A DNA stretch of 64,000 bases from Rhodamnia argentea (Eukaryota; Streptophyta; Magnoliopsida; Myrtales; Myrtaceae). Positions 12,601-26,200 of the stretch are shown here, piece by piece. A program made the translations under genes and the position numbers. The notes under the pieces are model-generated. The model did not search any database. It was not told the DNA's origin and worked only from the letters and a program-made list of their open reading frames with translations. The stretch's first letter is position 1; each line of letters begins with the position of its first letter. The DNA is taken from positions 22,169,595-22,233,594 of the forward strand of contig NC_063160.1 of assembly GCF_020921035.1 (NCBI RefSeq), in the 5' to 3' direction.

Positions 12601-15600
12601 AAATATTTCCATCTGTATCAGAAAAGAAAAGACCAGCACATATGTCAATCAACATAAGAACATAGCCACCCTCCAAATCATGCCAAAAGTAAGTACAAGA
12701 TTGTGATGATATATCTAATGAAAAGATGTTCGTTCAAATATAAGCCAAACAATCAGAAAGAATTCAATAGTGAAAAGCGAAGTGGCAGGTGCATAGAAAC
12801 TCCAGAAGCATTCAAATCATGATGCCCAACCATCAGTCATATAGATTATTACAGATTAATGACGAGCCCATAATGGAATACCTGTCATCAATGTAACCAT
12901 GAGACTACTGCCAAACTCCATATTGAGAAAATACCAAACAGATTGCAATTTATTTAAAAAGTTTGGCTAATCATAGGCAACATTCCTCCATATGAACCAA
13001 CAAGTCAAAAATGGATGGCAAATTTGAGGTTCAGGTGCACTTAAGCTCAGCCATCATCACCTCCAAATGATTCTAGCTCTTGACGGCGCAGCACTTATAA
13101 ACCCTTGCATGTTGGTCCTAACAAACTTGAGACACTTCAACCATTTTATAGCAAAATGAATGAGCCAAAGAAACGAAGCATTATTAAATATTGTCACCGC
13201 TAAGTTTCCACCTCAGCTTGCCAACCTCTGTTTGCTAGTTATTAGAGATTATAAACATAAAGTTGAACAACTTTGGAACCTTGAGAGAAGAAGAAACTCT
13301 TGCGCTAAACTCCCTTGCAGCACGCATGGAATTAACGTAGTCACCCTACAAATCACAGACATATCCAACCAAGTAAGGATGATTGACACATTTTGTAGTC
13401 TTTTATTTTGTATTATTCAACCCATATGGTCTCCGTAGAGACAATTTTCTCCCAACCCCTCAGGGAGCAGGAGCAAACCCCTGTTCGCGTGGTTCTCCCC
13501 CCAAATGTTGGCCACTAGACCAACAAAGGAGATGCAGAAAGAACATGAACAGATAAACCAATAAAAAAGAGAAAGAAGATGCTGTTTCAGCCCTCTTACT
13601 TGTTTATTGAGGGGTGTGTGGAATGTTCGGAACTCTGATGCTTGTATAACACCACTCTTATAGCCTGGTGAAAGTCACAAGGACAGGAAATTTTAGTTTT
13701 TTCCTAGCAAGAGCATTCCAAACCAAGTACTCAGCAGTATCTATGCACATTCAAAGTCGAACCATAGATATCAACCCAAGAATGAAGGACATTCAGCAGA
13801 TCTTGATTCATTAAACATAATACGCTAGCTAATTCCATGGAGTTCATTTTATGAGATTGAAGAATACAGAGGAAAGGTGTAATCTGCCTTGATGACATAC
13901 ATGTAAGAATAGGCTTGCATGTAACAACTGTGAGCACATGCATAAGACCATAAACAGGATCTTATCATACTTAATTTACAAAAGGAAAATTTCCTTTATT
14001 CTTTTGGGCTTTTTTTTTTTTTTTTTTTTGGTAAGGCTATTCTTTTGGGCTTTTATCTCTCTACTTTTGTATAAAGTGCCCAGAGCAGATGGAGGAGACC
14101 ATGGCTACAAGATAAAAAAAATACTTTGCTTGTAAGTGCCTAATAAAACAATCAAGCTCCAAATTCATGGTGTCATTGCAAGTTGATGTGACATTGGAGA
14201 CTCACAGATGTCTTAACCATAAAGGAGGAGGCTGTCTACTCCACCCAAAAAGAAGAAGAAGAAGAGACTAAAGTCCTCATCAGTTGGGAAGGACTGCTAA
14301 TTTTCCAAAAGGATCTATTTGTCTGATTGGGCAGAGATGGGTCAATGCATATTTGAACATGAGTGTGCCAAGTTCTGTTTCATAAAAATAAATCCAGATG
14401 ACAAAATGATATTACAAACCATTAAGATCGACACTGCTTGTATAAGCTCCATGACCACCCTTTGCACAATCAGCAGATGGCAGTGCTTTAAGAAACCAAG
14501 GGAGCTTGTCTCTGAATTGCTCAGTAGACGGACGACCATTTTTCAGATCTGACTGGAGGAAGCACTGGAACAACCCAAACAGTCAGATACTAGAAGTTTT
14601 TCACTTAATTTTTTTTTTTTGTTGCCCCGGTTGACAACAACAGACCACACAGTGATGTTTGTTCTTTCACCCGTCAATTATGAGCCCATCATTAGATTTT
14701 CAAATTACAAATAGATTGGGGGTATTACCGTTGTACAGTCTCTGCATACGCCACCTAGACCACAAGGTCCTTCATCTGGTGAACAGCAAGGAGGCTGAAG
14801 ACAAGGTAGATTTCCAACTTTAGTTATCAAAGCAAAGTCAAGTTTACTTGAAGCAGTTAATGGTGAAAAATACAGCAATGCTAGTAAAAAGATTGTGATG
14901 ACAGGACTAATTTCCTGGTCCACTCTTAAAAAATAGGTAGATTTCCTTGCTGATAAAACTCAACTGCTGGCAATTCATAATCACTGTTGGCAACTTTTTG
15001 CAACCGAACATTGTTTAGCAGGTTAAATATTGGTAAGTCTTCCAACCAGCCAAAAAAAAAAAAAAAAAACAATTGGTAAGTCATCAGCAAATATCAACTT
15101 TCTAGCTCTTCTTACTTAAATTACAAACTCCTATTTGAATAGCTTACCAATATTAAATAGTGCGATTACCAACTTTTATCATCAATTTTTTCTTGGGTAG
15201 GTTACCAATGTTTATTGCAAATTTATCCATTGATTCAAAGTTACCAACTCTTCTAAAAGTTACCAGCCGCAATTTGAGTGACTAACCACTATCCTCAAAT
15301 TAAGTTATCAAGTGTTAGTTACCAACTTTCATTGGATAGCTTATCAACTTTTTGCTTCATTATTCTCAAATCACCAACTTGTGGGATTAACTTTTCTTTG
15401 TGCAACTTACCAAATATCAATTTACCATCTACAAGTAGAGTGACTTCCAACATTCATCATATCAAATTATCAAAAAGTGTTAGGATGCCAATTCTATTTG
15501 AATAGGTTATTAATGTTAACTTATTCTTTCCAAATTTTCAACTTTGGTACTAACGGACTTATATTTGGGCATCCTACTGACATGCATATGCGCATCTACT

Positions 15601-17268
15601 TTTATTTGGGTATTTTATCAATGTTCATTTGCGTACATAACCCACTTTTTTCAAATTATAAACATATTATACTGAATTAACATCGATTTTACACAATCAA
15701 GTTACTGACTAGTGGTACATTATCAGCTATCAATTGAATAGCTCATCAACTTTTGTTTGAGTGTTTGCAAAGTACTAAATTTTGCAGTAACTTACAAATT
15801 TTACTTACATAGTTCAAAAACATTTATGTGCAATTAACCTACTGTCTTAAGAGCGACTTACTAATTGTTCTCTGATTACTTTGTTACAAACTGTATTAAA
15901 TTACCAACTCTTATTTTGAATAGTTTACCTCAATTTACTTAATTGTTCCAAAATTACAAATTTCTAATAATTTATCAATTTTCATTTGCCCAGGTTACAA
16001 AAGTTTACTTCCATATCTTACCCACTTTTTTAAAGTCGTCAACTCTCATATCTATTTATCAACGTTGATTTGAATGACTGACTTATATTTATCCATCAAA
16101 TTACCAAGAAGTATTGATGTATCAGCTCTAATTTGTATAGCTTACTAGCAGTAGCTGATTGTCACCAAATCACCAACGCTTATAACACTTCCCAGATTTT
16201 CATTTGCAAAACTTACCAATGCCTATTTGCGCATCTTACCCATTGTTTTAAAGTTACTACTAGCTCTTATATTGAGTTATATTATTTATTTGAGTTTTTC
16301 AAATTACCAACTTGTATAATAGCTCAACAATTAACTCATCAATCTTTATTTGCGCCGGAACCTACATAGCTGATCGTCACCAAATAACCAACGCTTATAA
16401 TACTTCACAGATTTTCATTTGCGAAACTTACCAATGCCTACTTGCGCATCTTACCCATTGTTTTAAAGTTACTATTAACTCTTATATTGAGTTATAAATG
16501 GGTGACCTATCATCGATTAAACTACAAATCAGTGTTTATTTGAGCTTTTCAAATTACCAACTTATATAATAACTCATCAATCTGTATTTGCGCCGGGACC
16601 TGACATTTACTTGTGTGATCTACTCCCTATTTTAAAGTTACCAACTCGTATATTCATTACCAACCACAATTTGAGGGACTTACCAACTATTTTTCTTTTT
16701 AACTAACTAGTATTAGGTTTCCAAGTCTTTACTTGAATAGCTTATCAATGTTTACTTGATTATTCTGAATTACCAACTCTTCTAATAACTTGCCAATTTT
16801 TGTAATACCCATTTTAAATTTATTTGAATAGCTTACCAATGCTTACCAATGCTTACCCAATGTTTAATTGCATAATTTTCTGACTGTTTAAAGGTTAAGG
16901 TCACTCAAACAAGGGTTAGTAATCTAAACCTAGTTGGTAACTTAGTCACTCAAATTGAGGTTTTCGATATAAGAGTTCGTAATGTAAGTTATTACAAAAA
17001 AGTTGGTAACTTGAGAATACCTAAATTAACATTGCTAAGTCATTCAAATAAAATTTCGTAAGTTATTACAGGTGTCTTTTTTTACCAACAAGATTTGAAA
17101 CTTACCACCCTTAACTGCAAAAACCACGAACAGATTTGTACACTGAATGGTAAAAGTTTGCTATGCTGACATAAGGGCTTACCATGAAGTCAAACAGGTA
17201 ACCAGAGTAGTGCTGCAGGTTTATGGAGTGTGCGTGGGGTTGGGTGGAGGTTTTTTTTTTTTGGTGGC

Positions 17269-17299
<31 letters not shown>

Positions 17300-20200
17300 G
17301 CCAACCTGATCATCGGGCGGACAGTAAGTACCATTTATGAACTTGCGACAGCAACCAAAAGCTTCTGGAGATAGCCATACTAGAAAATCATCCAACCACG
17401 ATGCAGCTGGCTTAGCAATATAGCTTGATTCTGGTGTCAAAGATGCTCTTGATATCTGCAGGAGAAATTTATCAGTGTAGTTTTTATTTTTCTTTTTTCA
17501 GGATAAACCACTGAAGTTTGCATCTGGTATCTAAGCTCACATGACCATCAACAACCCTCTCCTCCCCCCTCTCCCCCACCACCCCCCCAAAAAAAAAGAA
17601 GAAGAAGGATTCTTGTCCTAACAATTGAAGAAGCACTCCATGTAAACAACTTTCTGTTACCATGAAGACTTTCCATTTTTGTCGACACCATCCTCACAGG
17701 CCATGGGTGATAAACCACAAGATGACTTGGCTATTTTGAATTTTAGGTGCCTCTAGACCATTGTTATTGTTGAAAGGGTAGTTTAGTCTTTTCCATAATT
17801 AATGAGCCCTAATGCTCACTATGTATATAGAGAGATGATGTAATCTGATAAAGTGAATGATGATTATGTTTCTCATCAGTTATGCTGAAATTGGAGTGTG
17901 CGAGGCATGCTAAGGATCCAACATACTCCATACCATGGGTATTACTATTGAAAAGTCGGTACAATTAGACTTGGGGTTTCCATCGAAAACACCATCAAAA
18001 GTGAATTTTGGATTAGGTATGTTTATTTCAATCACAGAACTTTCATTTCTCAACCATGGGGCTTGGCTTCTCAAAACCCTTGAAGAATTTTAATGCATGT
18101 GAAGTAAACCGAGGTCATCTTTGGTAGTGAGATTTCCATACTGTAAAGTAGTTTGAACTACAGCATTTGGCAAAAACAAAATCACATTGGAAAGAAGACT
18201 TGCAGATGTCAGCTAAACTAATAGTGCTTCCAAAGACAATATAGTTTTAGAAGAGACTGCTACTAACTAGGCCTCATAAAGCATTTCATTTGCACTGAAG
18301 AAACAATTGATTGGCAAATGGACCTGCTCCACTTTTTCGGCTAGATTCCCAAAGTACAAAATGTGTCACAGGTGTATCCATGACAAAGACATGCTATATC
18401 TACCTCAGCCAGCAGTTCACTTAAAAGAGTAATTGAACAACGTGCACATCCTAGGAGATAAATTGGCGGTGCATTACTAAATGACAATGAAGTTATTTTG
18501 TTACCTCATTCAGAAGAGAGTTTGCATCACAATGGCTGATGGAGCATAACTTGTCTGTATGGCTTGATTCCGAACTGAAAACAAAGCCAAACAACCAAAT
18601 AGTTTGATAAAAGCAGCAATATTAGGCAAATAAGATAAGACGTTAGACAGAAACATCCATGACCGATTAAGCTTCGAAAATTACTATTCCCAGAATGCTA
18701 GCAGCCGGATCATCTCACGACAGGTGATTAAGCCCAAACACATAAAGGTCCCCGACAAATATTACATCTTCTAAAATGATTGTTCTGCATATGCTTATTG
18801 GGTGGTATTAGAGTAAGGTAGGATCACTCATGTCCTTTCAGTCTGATATACTTCCACATCTGAACGAAAACTGGGCAGAAAAAGTCAAACCTGTAGTTGT
18901 AGTCCTTAACAACAAAATACAATGGCGGTCCAACTCGAAGATACTCAGACACATTGTTGAAATAACCCTGCCACAAAATATACGATAAGAAAAGAACAAG
19001 GAAGCAAGTCCCTGAAAGCCATGGTTAAAGTTGAAACCTGAAGATAGGAGTCTTGAGGGAGAACAATCTGCTGCTCCAGTCCTGCTTCAATCCTTGTGCA
19101 TAATGCCTGAACAGATGATTAAGAGATGACAAAAAAACCCAAGAAAAACCCTTAGGGTCTGCATGGTAACAATTTTGTTTTTGTGATTCTGTTCCCAAAA
19201 GCAAAAAAAATGAGAATCATGTTTAATAACACATATAATTTTGATTATGATTCTAGAAGCAGAATCAGTTTTGAAGAAAAAATGACCATTTTTGCAAAAC
19301 CACAAAAAAGTTGGTTTTGACAAAAATAATCACTTTTGCAAAACACAAAAACCTTTTCTTTCCTCCTTTCTTTCGTTACTATTTTATATTTACATTTTTC
19401 AAATTAAAATTTGGATCTTATTTATAACATGATGAAAAAAAAAAATAAGTGTATTTCAAATTATTATTTTTTGTGTATTGAAAATTGATCTTCAATTTAC
19501 GAAGAAAATTTTAAAGTAATTACAAAATTAATTGATTTAAATAAAAAAATTGGGAAGAGAAAGTATTTTTGGGAACATAAATTTTGTACAGTTATCAAAC
19601 GTGTTTCTATTCATGAACAGAATCACAATACTGTTATCAAACACATTCCGATTCTCTAAAAACTCATTATAACCATAATCAGAAAAAATCATTATAACCA
19701 TAATCTGTTTTTGGGAACAGAATTGTTGCCATGCACACCCTTAGCAGTATATCATTCGGATGAATGAAAAAGCTAATTTCATGTAATTAGAACTTAGAAT
19801 CTCTAAAGATTGACTAGAGTTACTTACCATGCTTGCTAATGAAAAAGCAACAAAGACAGCAACTATAAATATCTTAACTGCCCAATGTTCGAGTATACGA
19901 GTGTGAATGTCCTGCACATGGTAGAGAAACTGACTACATTTTCAAAGCCACCAATGAATGAATCATAAACAAGTTGGTCCATGACACAAAATTTCCATGA
20001 GAAAATTTCTAGATACCTTCATGTAACGAACAAGCAATCCAGGATTTCTCTGATGAGAGACTACATGACAGAAGGAACTCTCTCAGTTGGATCATGAAAT
20101 TTATTCAAAGAGCATCACAAGGTATAAAACATCCCATTAGAAATTAGTATTACAACTATATAGGAACAAGGCACAATTGCATGGACACTGAAAGACTGAA

Positions 20201-23200
20201 CAGTTACCTTCATCAGAAGCCCTGGAAGAATTTTTCTTTATGCAAGGGAGACAGTCAACCCTGTTATTCTCAGCTCTGGTGAAGTCAAAAACGATCAATG
20301 CAACAAAAGCAGTGACTTGCAGAAGAAAGTCCAAAAGAATAGCCAAAGCTGCACAAAAACTTGTAACTATAAGTCTTTAACACAATAAACCAGAAACTGC
20401 AAACAAGGTAGGAGTAAAACCTCATTACCAGCAAACATTGAGAAGACACGACATGCTGGCATAGGAATGAAAGCTCCAACTGCAAATGCCAAAACCTCAG
20501 ACAAACTGGCCAAAGTAATGGATGGACCAACTTCTACAAGTGCACTACTTATTCGTTCCTCCAAAGACATGTCTGACGGTTGCCTTTTCACAGCATGGAC
20601 CAATATGCACATGTTATCCACTCCAACCTAGAGAATTCCAACAGCACATATAAATTGAAGGGAAAAAAAGTATAATGAAAACTGTAAAAAGGGGCGTCGA
20701 ACCTAACTAGAACAAACCACACTTTCCTGATGGGAACACAGTGTTACAGAAGAAGAAGAAATAAAGGCCCTAATACGGAATGGGTTGGAAGTGACATCAC
20801 AGGGGTTAGACAAACAGGAGACTTTTCTGACCAGCAAAGATATAGAATTGCTGGAAGAAAATGAAAAAAAGAAAGTATTTACGTAGAAATGTCACTTGGA
20901 TTCATATAGCCTATTTCCTCAGAGAACGTTTCTGTAATATTACTAAAGCAGTGGAAATCCTCCCTCTGAAAATTAGGAACAGAAACTAATAATCCTCTCT
21001 CCGATGATTAGGAACAGAAACTCCTAGAACAAAAGCATCAGTACAACAAGGTTGTGACATTCCATTGAACACAAGAACGAAAGAAAATAATTGATCAGAA
21101 GAACAACAAATTTACCGCCAAGACCAGGAAAGGGATGACTTCCATTATAATCAATGTAGATTTAATTCCAATTGCACTGAAAAATCCAACAGAACCAAGG
21201 ACAGAGAGCACGACGATCAAAACTCCCGCGAGACCCAGCAATACCTGGCACCCAGAATCTTATGAGTACTGCAGTTATTTAAAGGAACTAAAAACAGTAT
21301 ATAAGTAACAATTAGAACAGTATATAAGCAACCAGATAGACTTGTGGAATTAAAAACTTAAAATATCATTGCCTTTCTCAATTTAAGAAACAAGATGGAC
21401 TGGTGCATGCATGTGGGGTGTGTATGTATCGTTAAAGTATATTTGAGGATATTAGTTAGTAGTTAGCATATGGTCATTAAAGTAATTACGGTTTTGTTAG
21501 CGTCTCTCATGCTAAATAAAGTAGAACCATCTTATGTACTGTTCAGTCATTAAGTAAAGATGTAGTCTTTACAAGACTCTCTCTCCCTCTCTCATGAAGA
21601 TCCTTGAATACTTACAGGTACATATAATGCACGTATGCAGTTATATTCTCATATCGCTCACAAAAGGATAAACATGACAAACATAGCACAGGACAGGAAT
21701 ACACCAGGACAGGAGCAGCAATTAACTGACTACATATTCCACAAAGTTGCAACTCGTGGAGATGTTGCTTATTTTGAACAGCTAGAGTGTGTATGTGTGC
21801 CAGGCCATTTTCGCGAGTGCGTATGGATGTGTAATTACTGTTCATCCAGATAAAGCAATATAACTTGTTAAAATTGTTAAGTCGAACCTTTGAGGAGATG
21901 TAGAAAGTGGATAAACTGGGTGGATCTCCCAGCGTGAAGGAAATGTAAGCGAACATCACAAGGTAGCTGACCTGGTGCACAATTAGAAAGAGTAAAATAA
22001 CTAATATACAGGATCCAATGTGACATATTCTTCACTGGTCAATGAAGTCTTTATCAAAAAAGCAAAAAACTGAACTCCAAAACAGGGCATACTACTATCG
22101 TGAGAACATCCGCAGTACTTTCTCTCTTTAGTTCTTCCTCAATCGAGCTTTCAGATGAAAAGGAAAGGGTCAAATTGTTAGACTGTGCAGATGGCAGAAG
22201 CTCCTCCTGTTAATTTGATAAGGAAGGAAAATATTAAGAGCTCAGTTCAAAAGATATTTCTGTTGAAACAGTGATTAATCTTGCTTCCATATATTTCGAT
22301 AATCATAAAGAGAACAAAGGAACATTAGTCGAGCAAATCCATAGACTAGAAGGTACACCAAAACACAATAGAACACATGCTTATCATGAATCACAAGATT
22401 CTTCACTAAGACAAGCATATAACAAGCACAATTTACCACTCGAGGTTAAGAAATAAACACAAATGGCATGTTCAGAATACCAAAAAACCTTTGCTAATTG
22501 AATAAAAGCCTTCTCCCATGCCAGAGCCATCCTATTCTCATTGGTTGAATCATCCATTGCATTGTTAACTGGGTATGTCACAACAAATGCAGAAGCCTGG
22601 ACAAAGAAGACCATCAAAGAGTTAGTAGAAATTTGATAGGCAAGAAAAGGATGACTATCTCACCTCAGAATAGTTTTTTCCAGAAAAACCCCCTAGCGCA
22701 GTGCTTGGATCTAGTGGAGCTTTAAAAGCACTCAGACAAGTGTCTGCAGAAGTATAATGCTGAAAAAACGGAGATGACAAGAGAGTCACATAAGTAGTCA
22801 AATAGTTTTAATCATCGAATAACAATGATATCAATGGGGCAAAGAAGTTGTTCTTCAGTTGGAGTCGGACGTCATGTCAGTGACTCAGCAATCAGTTATT
22901 CAAGGGGGCTAACATCTCCAATAGTTGCTTTTCACTGGATAACGAAAACTACATCCATCTTGTCCCTTTTCAAACTAATGTTTAACAGAAAAAAAGTATC
23001 TGAGATTGTCACCAATCATGAGAGCCTCAATTCCTGAATTACATTATTATCATTTCTCACGAAGTTGGCATTCTTGTCCATGTTCTGATCAAGATCAGCA
23101 AAAAGGATGCACTGACCAGGACATTTCAATTACAAACAATTTTTGTTTTCAGTGTCTACTCAACATGGCAAACATCATGCTGGAATTGTTTTTTTGTTCC

Positions 23201-26200
23201 CCTTCTGGTAGACCTTTTCGGTGAAAGAGACCCATATGAGCAAGTCCAAGAGGATTAGCAATATTTATTTAATGCTGTGTCATAGTCCACCTATGGTGGA
23301 AATTGAAGATGGAATCAAGAGCGAGTCTACCCTGAAACTGGCACACTAATTCAGCAAGATATAAGCTCACTTATTCTACCTATCTTTGATTATCATGTTT
23401 AGCATCAGAGTCATCCAACCAAAAATAAGTATCCTAATGACACTACAGCTCAACAGGTTAACATGACACACCACCAGCTTGTCAAGTGCCATCCAAAGCA
23501 AGGATTCTATAAGTAGCTTCCTTAGCCTAAATATATTAGCACTATGCTTCATTTTTCTCTCATTCGATGAATTCTGATGATGCATATGATTGACAGGTTT
23601 CTTCACTTAGATGAGCTTTGTGAAGTTCAAATACCAAAATCCAGGAGGAAACCTCAGAACGCAGAGTCATGCATTACTGTCCTCTGCAAACCTAGAAGAA
23701 AGACATCTAAGCACCTCACACAATGGAGTAAGAAAGCTATTTGTTACCACTTGGTGGAAATAGAACTAGAATTCAACAACAAGAAAGATATTTCTTTCAC
23801 ATATTAGGTACTTGAATTTTGGAGTCGTCCTCTTAATCCTTAGTTATAAAGTCATCAACATGGTAACGCGCCTCCGAAGTGAATGTCAAACAAATAGACA
23901 AAAAAAAAATGCAGTTTTCCACAGAGTACAGATGTTACCTGAAAGCAATACTCTGCATGTGTAACCCCTCCGTACATGTTGTAGTTATCCAGATCCATTT
24001 TATAATACTGGAATACGTACACCGACATATAGTTGAGATGTCCGTAGATGAAAACACCAGCATTACTATCTCAAAACCAATTTCAATGCACCAAAAAAGT
24101 TTAATTATCGGTCATCTCATGACTACTTACTGCTTATTATTACTCTAACAAACATAACAGAATATTCCATTCTCATCTTATCCATATAAGCAACTCATGA
24201 TGCATAATTTGGAAACTTACATGATGGTGAAGCCAGACACAACCGTAATGACGAGGACTGCTGGAGGACTCCAAAAAAAGGAAGACTAGAGCAAAAAGGA
24301 GAAGAGGAAGGCAGGCTAAGATATTTCTTGGGTACAGAGTGTCAAGAGTGGAACAGACAAGCCACAACAAAGCCTTTCTCAAGGAAGTGAGGTAGGCTTC
24401 ATGGAACCTCTCAAGCCACTGATGCTTATTAAAGACGGTTATTCTCCAAGATCCATATTTTGAAGGTCCTTCCAATGCTAAAGAACTGATAAAGACAATA
24501 AAAAGTAGATTGTTGCCACATATGTAAATCACCACTTCAACTACCTGGTTCTCCCAAATGAGTAGAGTACTATACTTTTAGCTTCACTAAACCTGGTTGA
24601 CGTAAATGAAGACAACCTCAGCAGGGGAAGGAAAAGCCTATCTCCAGGCCTGACCAATGAGGAAGGAAGAGAAGGGAAAGAGGCCCCTTTCTCTATTGAC
24701 TTAGCTAGAACATAGGCCACTGCTTAGCAAATACTACAATCATCTATGTTTTGCTTGATGATAAAATTTATAGCAACACATGTCAATTCTAGAACTTCCA
24801 CAAAAGAATCGTTCCTCACTCTTGAACTTATGCATGGCACTTTTATCTTCTCTTTTCATTCGTTGTACAAAGGGCGGTAGCATGTGGGTACATTCCATGA
24901 CACAGGTCATTTACAGAGGATATTAGAAGGAGCCATTCAGCAAGCCTACTGCACTTAACATTTGGCAAAAATGACAAACTAACTCAAGGGGGCGCAATCA
25001 TTTGAAAATGCTCCCTGACAAAGTTTAGGAAAACTTCGAAAGAATTTAATGGATACATATGGACGGTATGATACTTAAATATCCAGAGGTTTAAGATGTG
25101 AAATGATAAAATAACCTGCAGAATACTTTGAGTTGCACAATCATTGCCCAGTGGCTTCAAGCAAATGTCAGCTAGAGACACCATTGTGCCTGAAAAATTG
25201 ACACGGATTTCATCCACCTGATTAAATGGAAGACAAAGCACATTAGAATCCATGAGAATACAAAATATATGACAGTTAACTGAAAGATTCCTGAATCCTG
25301 ATTCCACACTATCAACCTTGAAGGCAGTTGCCAAAGAGAAAAAGCAATGCCACCACTATACCTTTTGCTGTAATTCAAAAAGCAGCTGGATATTTCTATC
25401 TGTTACAATACTTGGTTGCTGGCCACCCTCTGCGTCAGGCTCCGTCGCCAAAATGAGCTGAAGATATGTCACATCATATACAATGTAAATTACAATGAGA
25501 ACGTGAGAGAGTGTGAGAAAACAGCGTTACGCGAAAATCAACTTCAGTTGATGCGAGGAAGACTATGAAGAGATCCTATAAATCTACCTTAATTGACATG
25601 CAGACATATAGAGGAGAGAAATTCCTTTATCCCATGTCTCCATGACCCAATTCAAAGGCCCAAGAATCAAAAAGATAAAAGTGCCAAATTTGGGTAACCA
25701 GGAAAAGACATGTTTATCTATTGTTCAATCAGTAAGAATTCACCAAAAATATCAGCATGAAAAGCAAATAGATATTAGAGCTCTTTCAGAAGTAACCCAT
25801 CTAAGAAAAAGCAAAGACCATCTTCAAAGCTGACCAGTAGATCACATGGTAAAAAATATTGCTCTCAGATTTAGAGATCCTAGTAACTAGTAGCAAATAA
25901 AGTTCCGAGTAGGGCAGTAGGGAGATGGTGGAAGGAAGGGAAAGGTTAACTTTTTTCCTCTTTAACACTGGAGGAGATTATGTAAAGCTATATTGACTAT
26001 AATATAGCAAGATTGAACTGAAAAAACAACTGAGTATTGCACAATTCATCCACGTAGATGTCAATACAACTACATGCTAATGGCTACTTGACATACTTAG
26101 ATATGTTAACCTAGATGTACCACGGAAGAACTTTTGTTTGAAATATAAAACACATCATAGTTCTCAGAACTTATGCAAAGGTCAAGGAAATGACACAAAT

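Larger units (their letters stand above)
14795..17305 (-). other. NPC1: NPC1 intron 27, largest intron (2.5 kb)
   Basis: Separates exon 27 (ending CPPDDQ) from exon 28 (starting PPCCSPDEG). It is filled mostly by the 'ttaccaac' foldback array at 15020-17105. A (GA)n tract at about 17269-17295 lies about 10 bp from the donor. No coding sequence is supported; the small ORFs at 15278-16497 are translations of the array. Confidence 0.8.

Noticed and set aside
15020..17105. CRISPR-like array
   Set aside because: Units are imperfect and of varying length, with no constant repeat/spacer rhythm, in a eukaryotic intron.
20054..20058. CAG at about 20051-20053 (TCATCAG/AGAAAT) as the exon 22 acceptor
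   Set aside because: It would shift the frame. The TAG acceptor ending at 20061 keeps phase and aligns with the family's QRNPGLL-type sequence.
24173..24535. 120-codon hydrophobic open frame on the minus strand in NPC1 intron 13
   Set aside because: No family recognised, no splice partner in phase, and NPC1 exons 13 and 14 join perfectly without it. Probably a chance frame.
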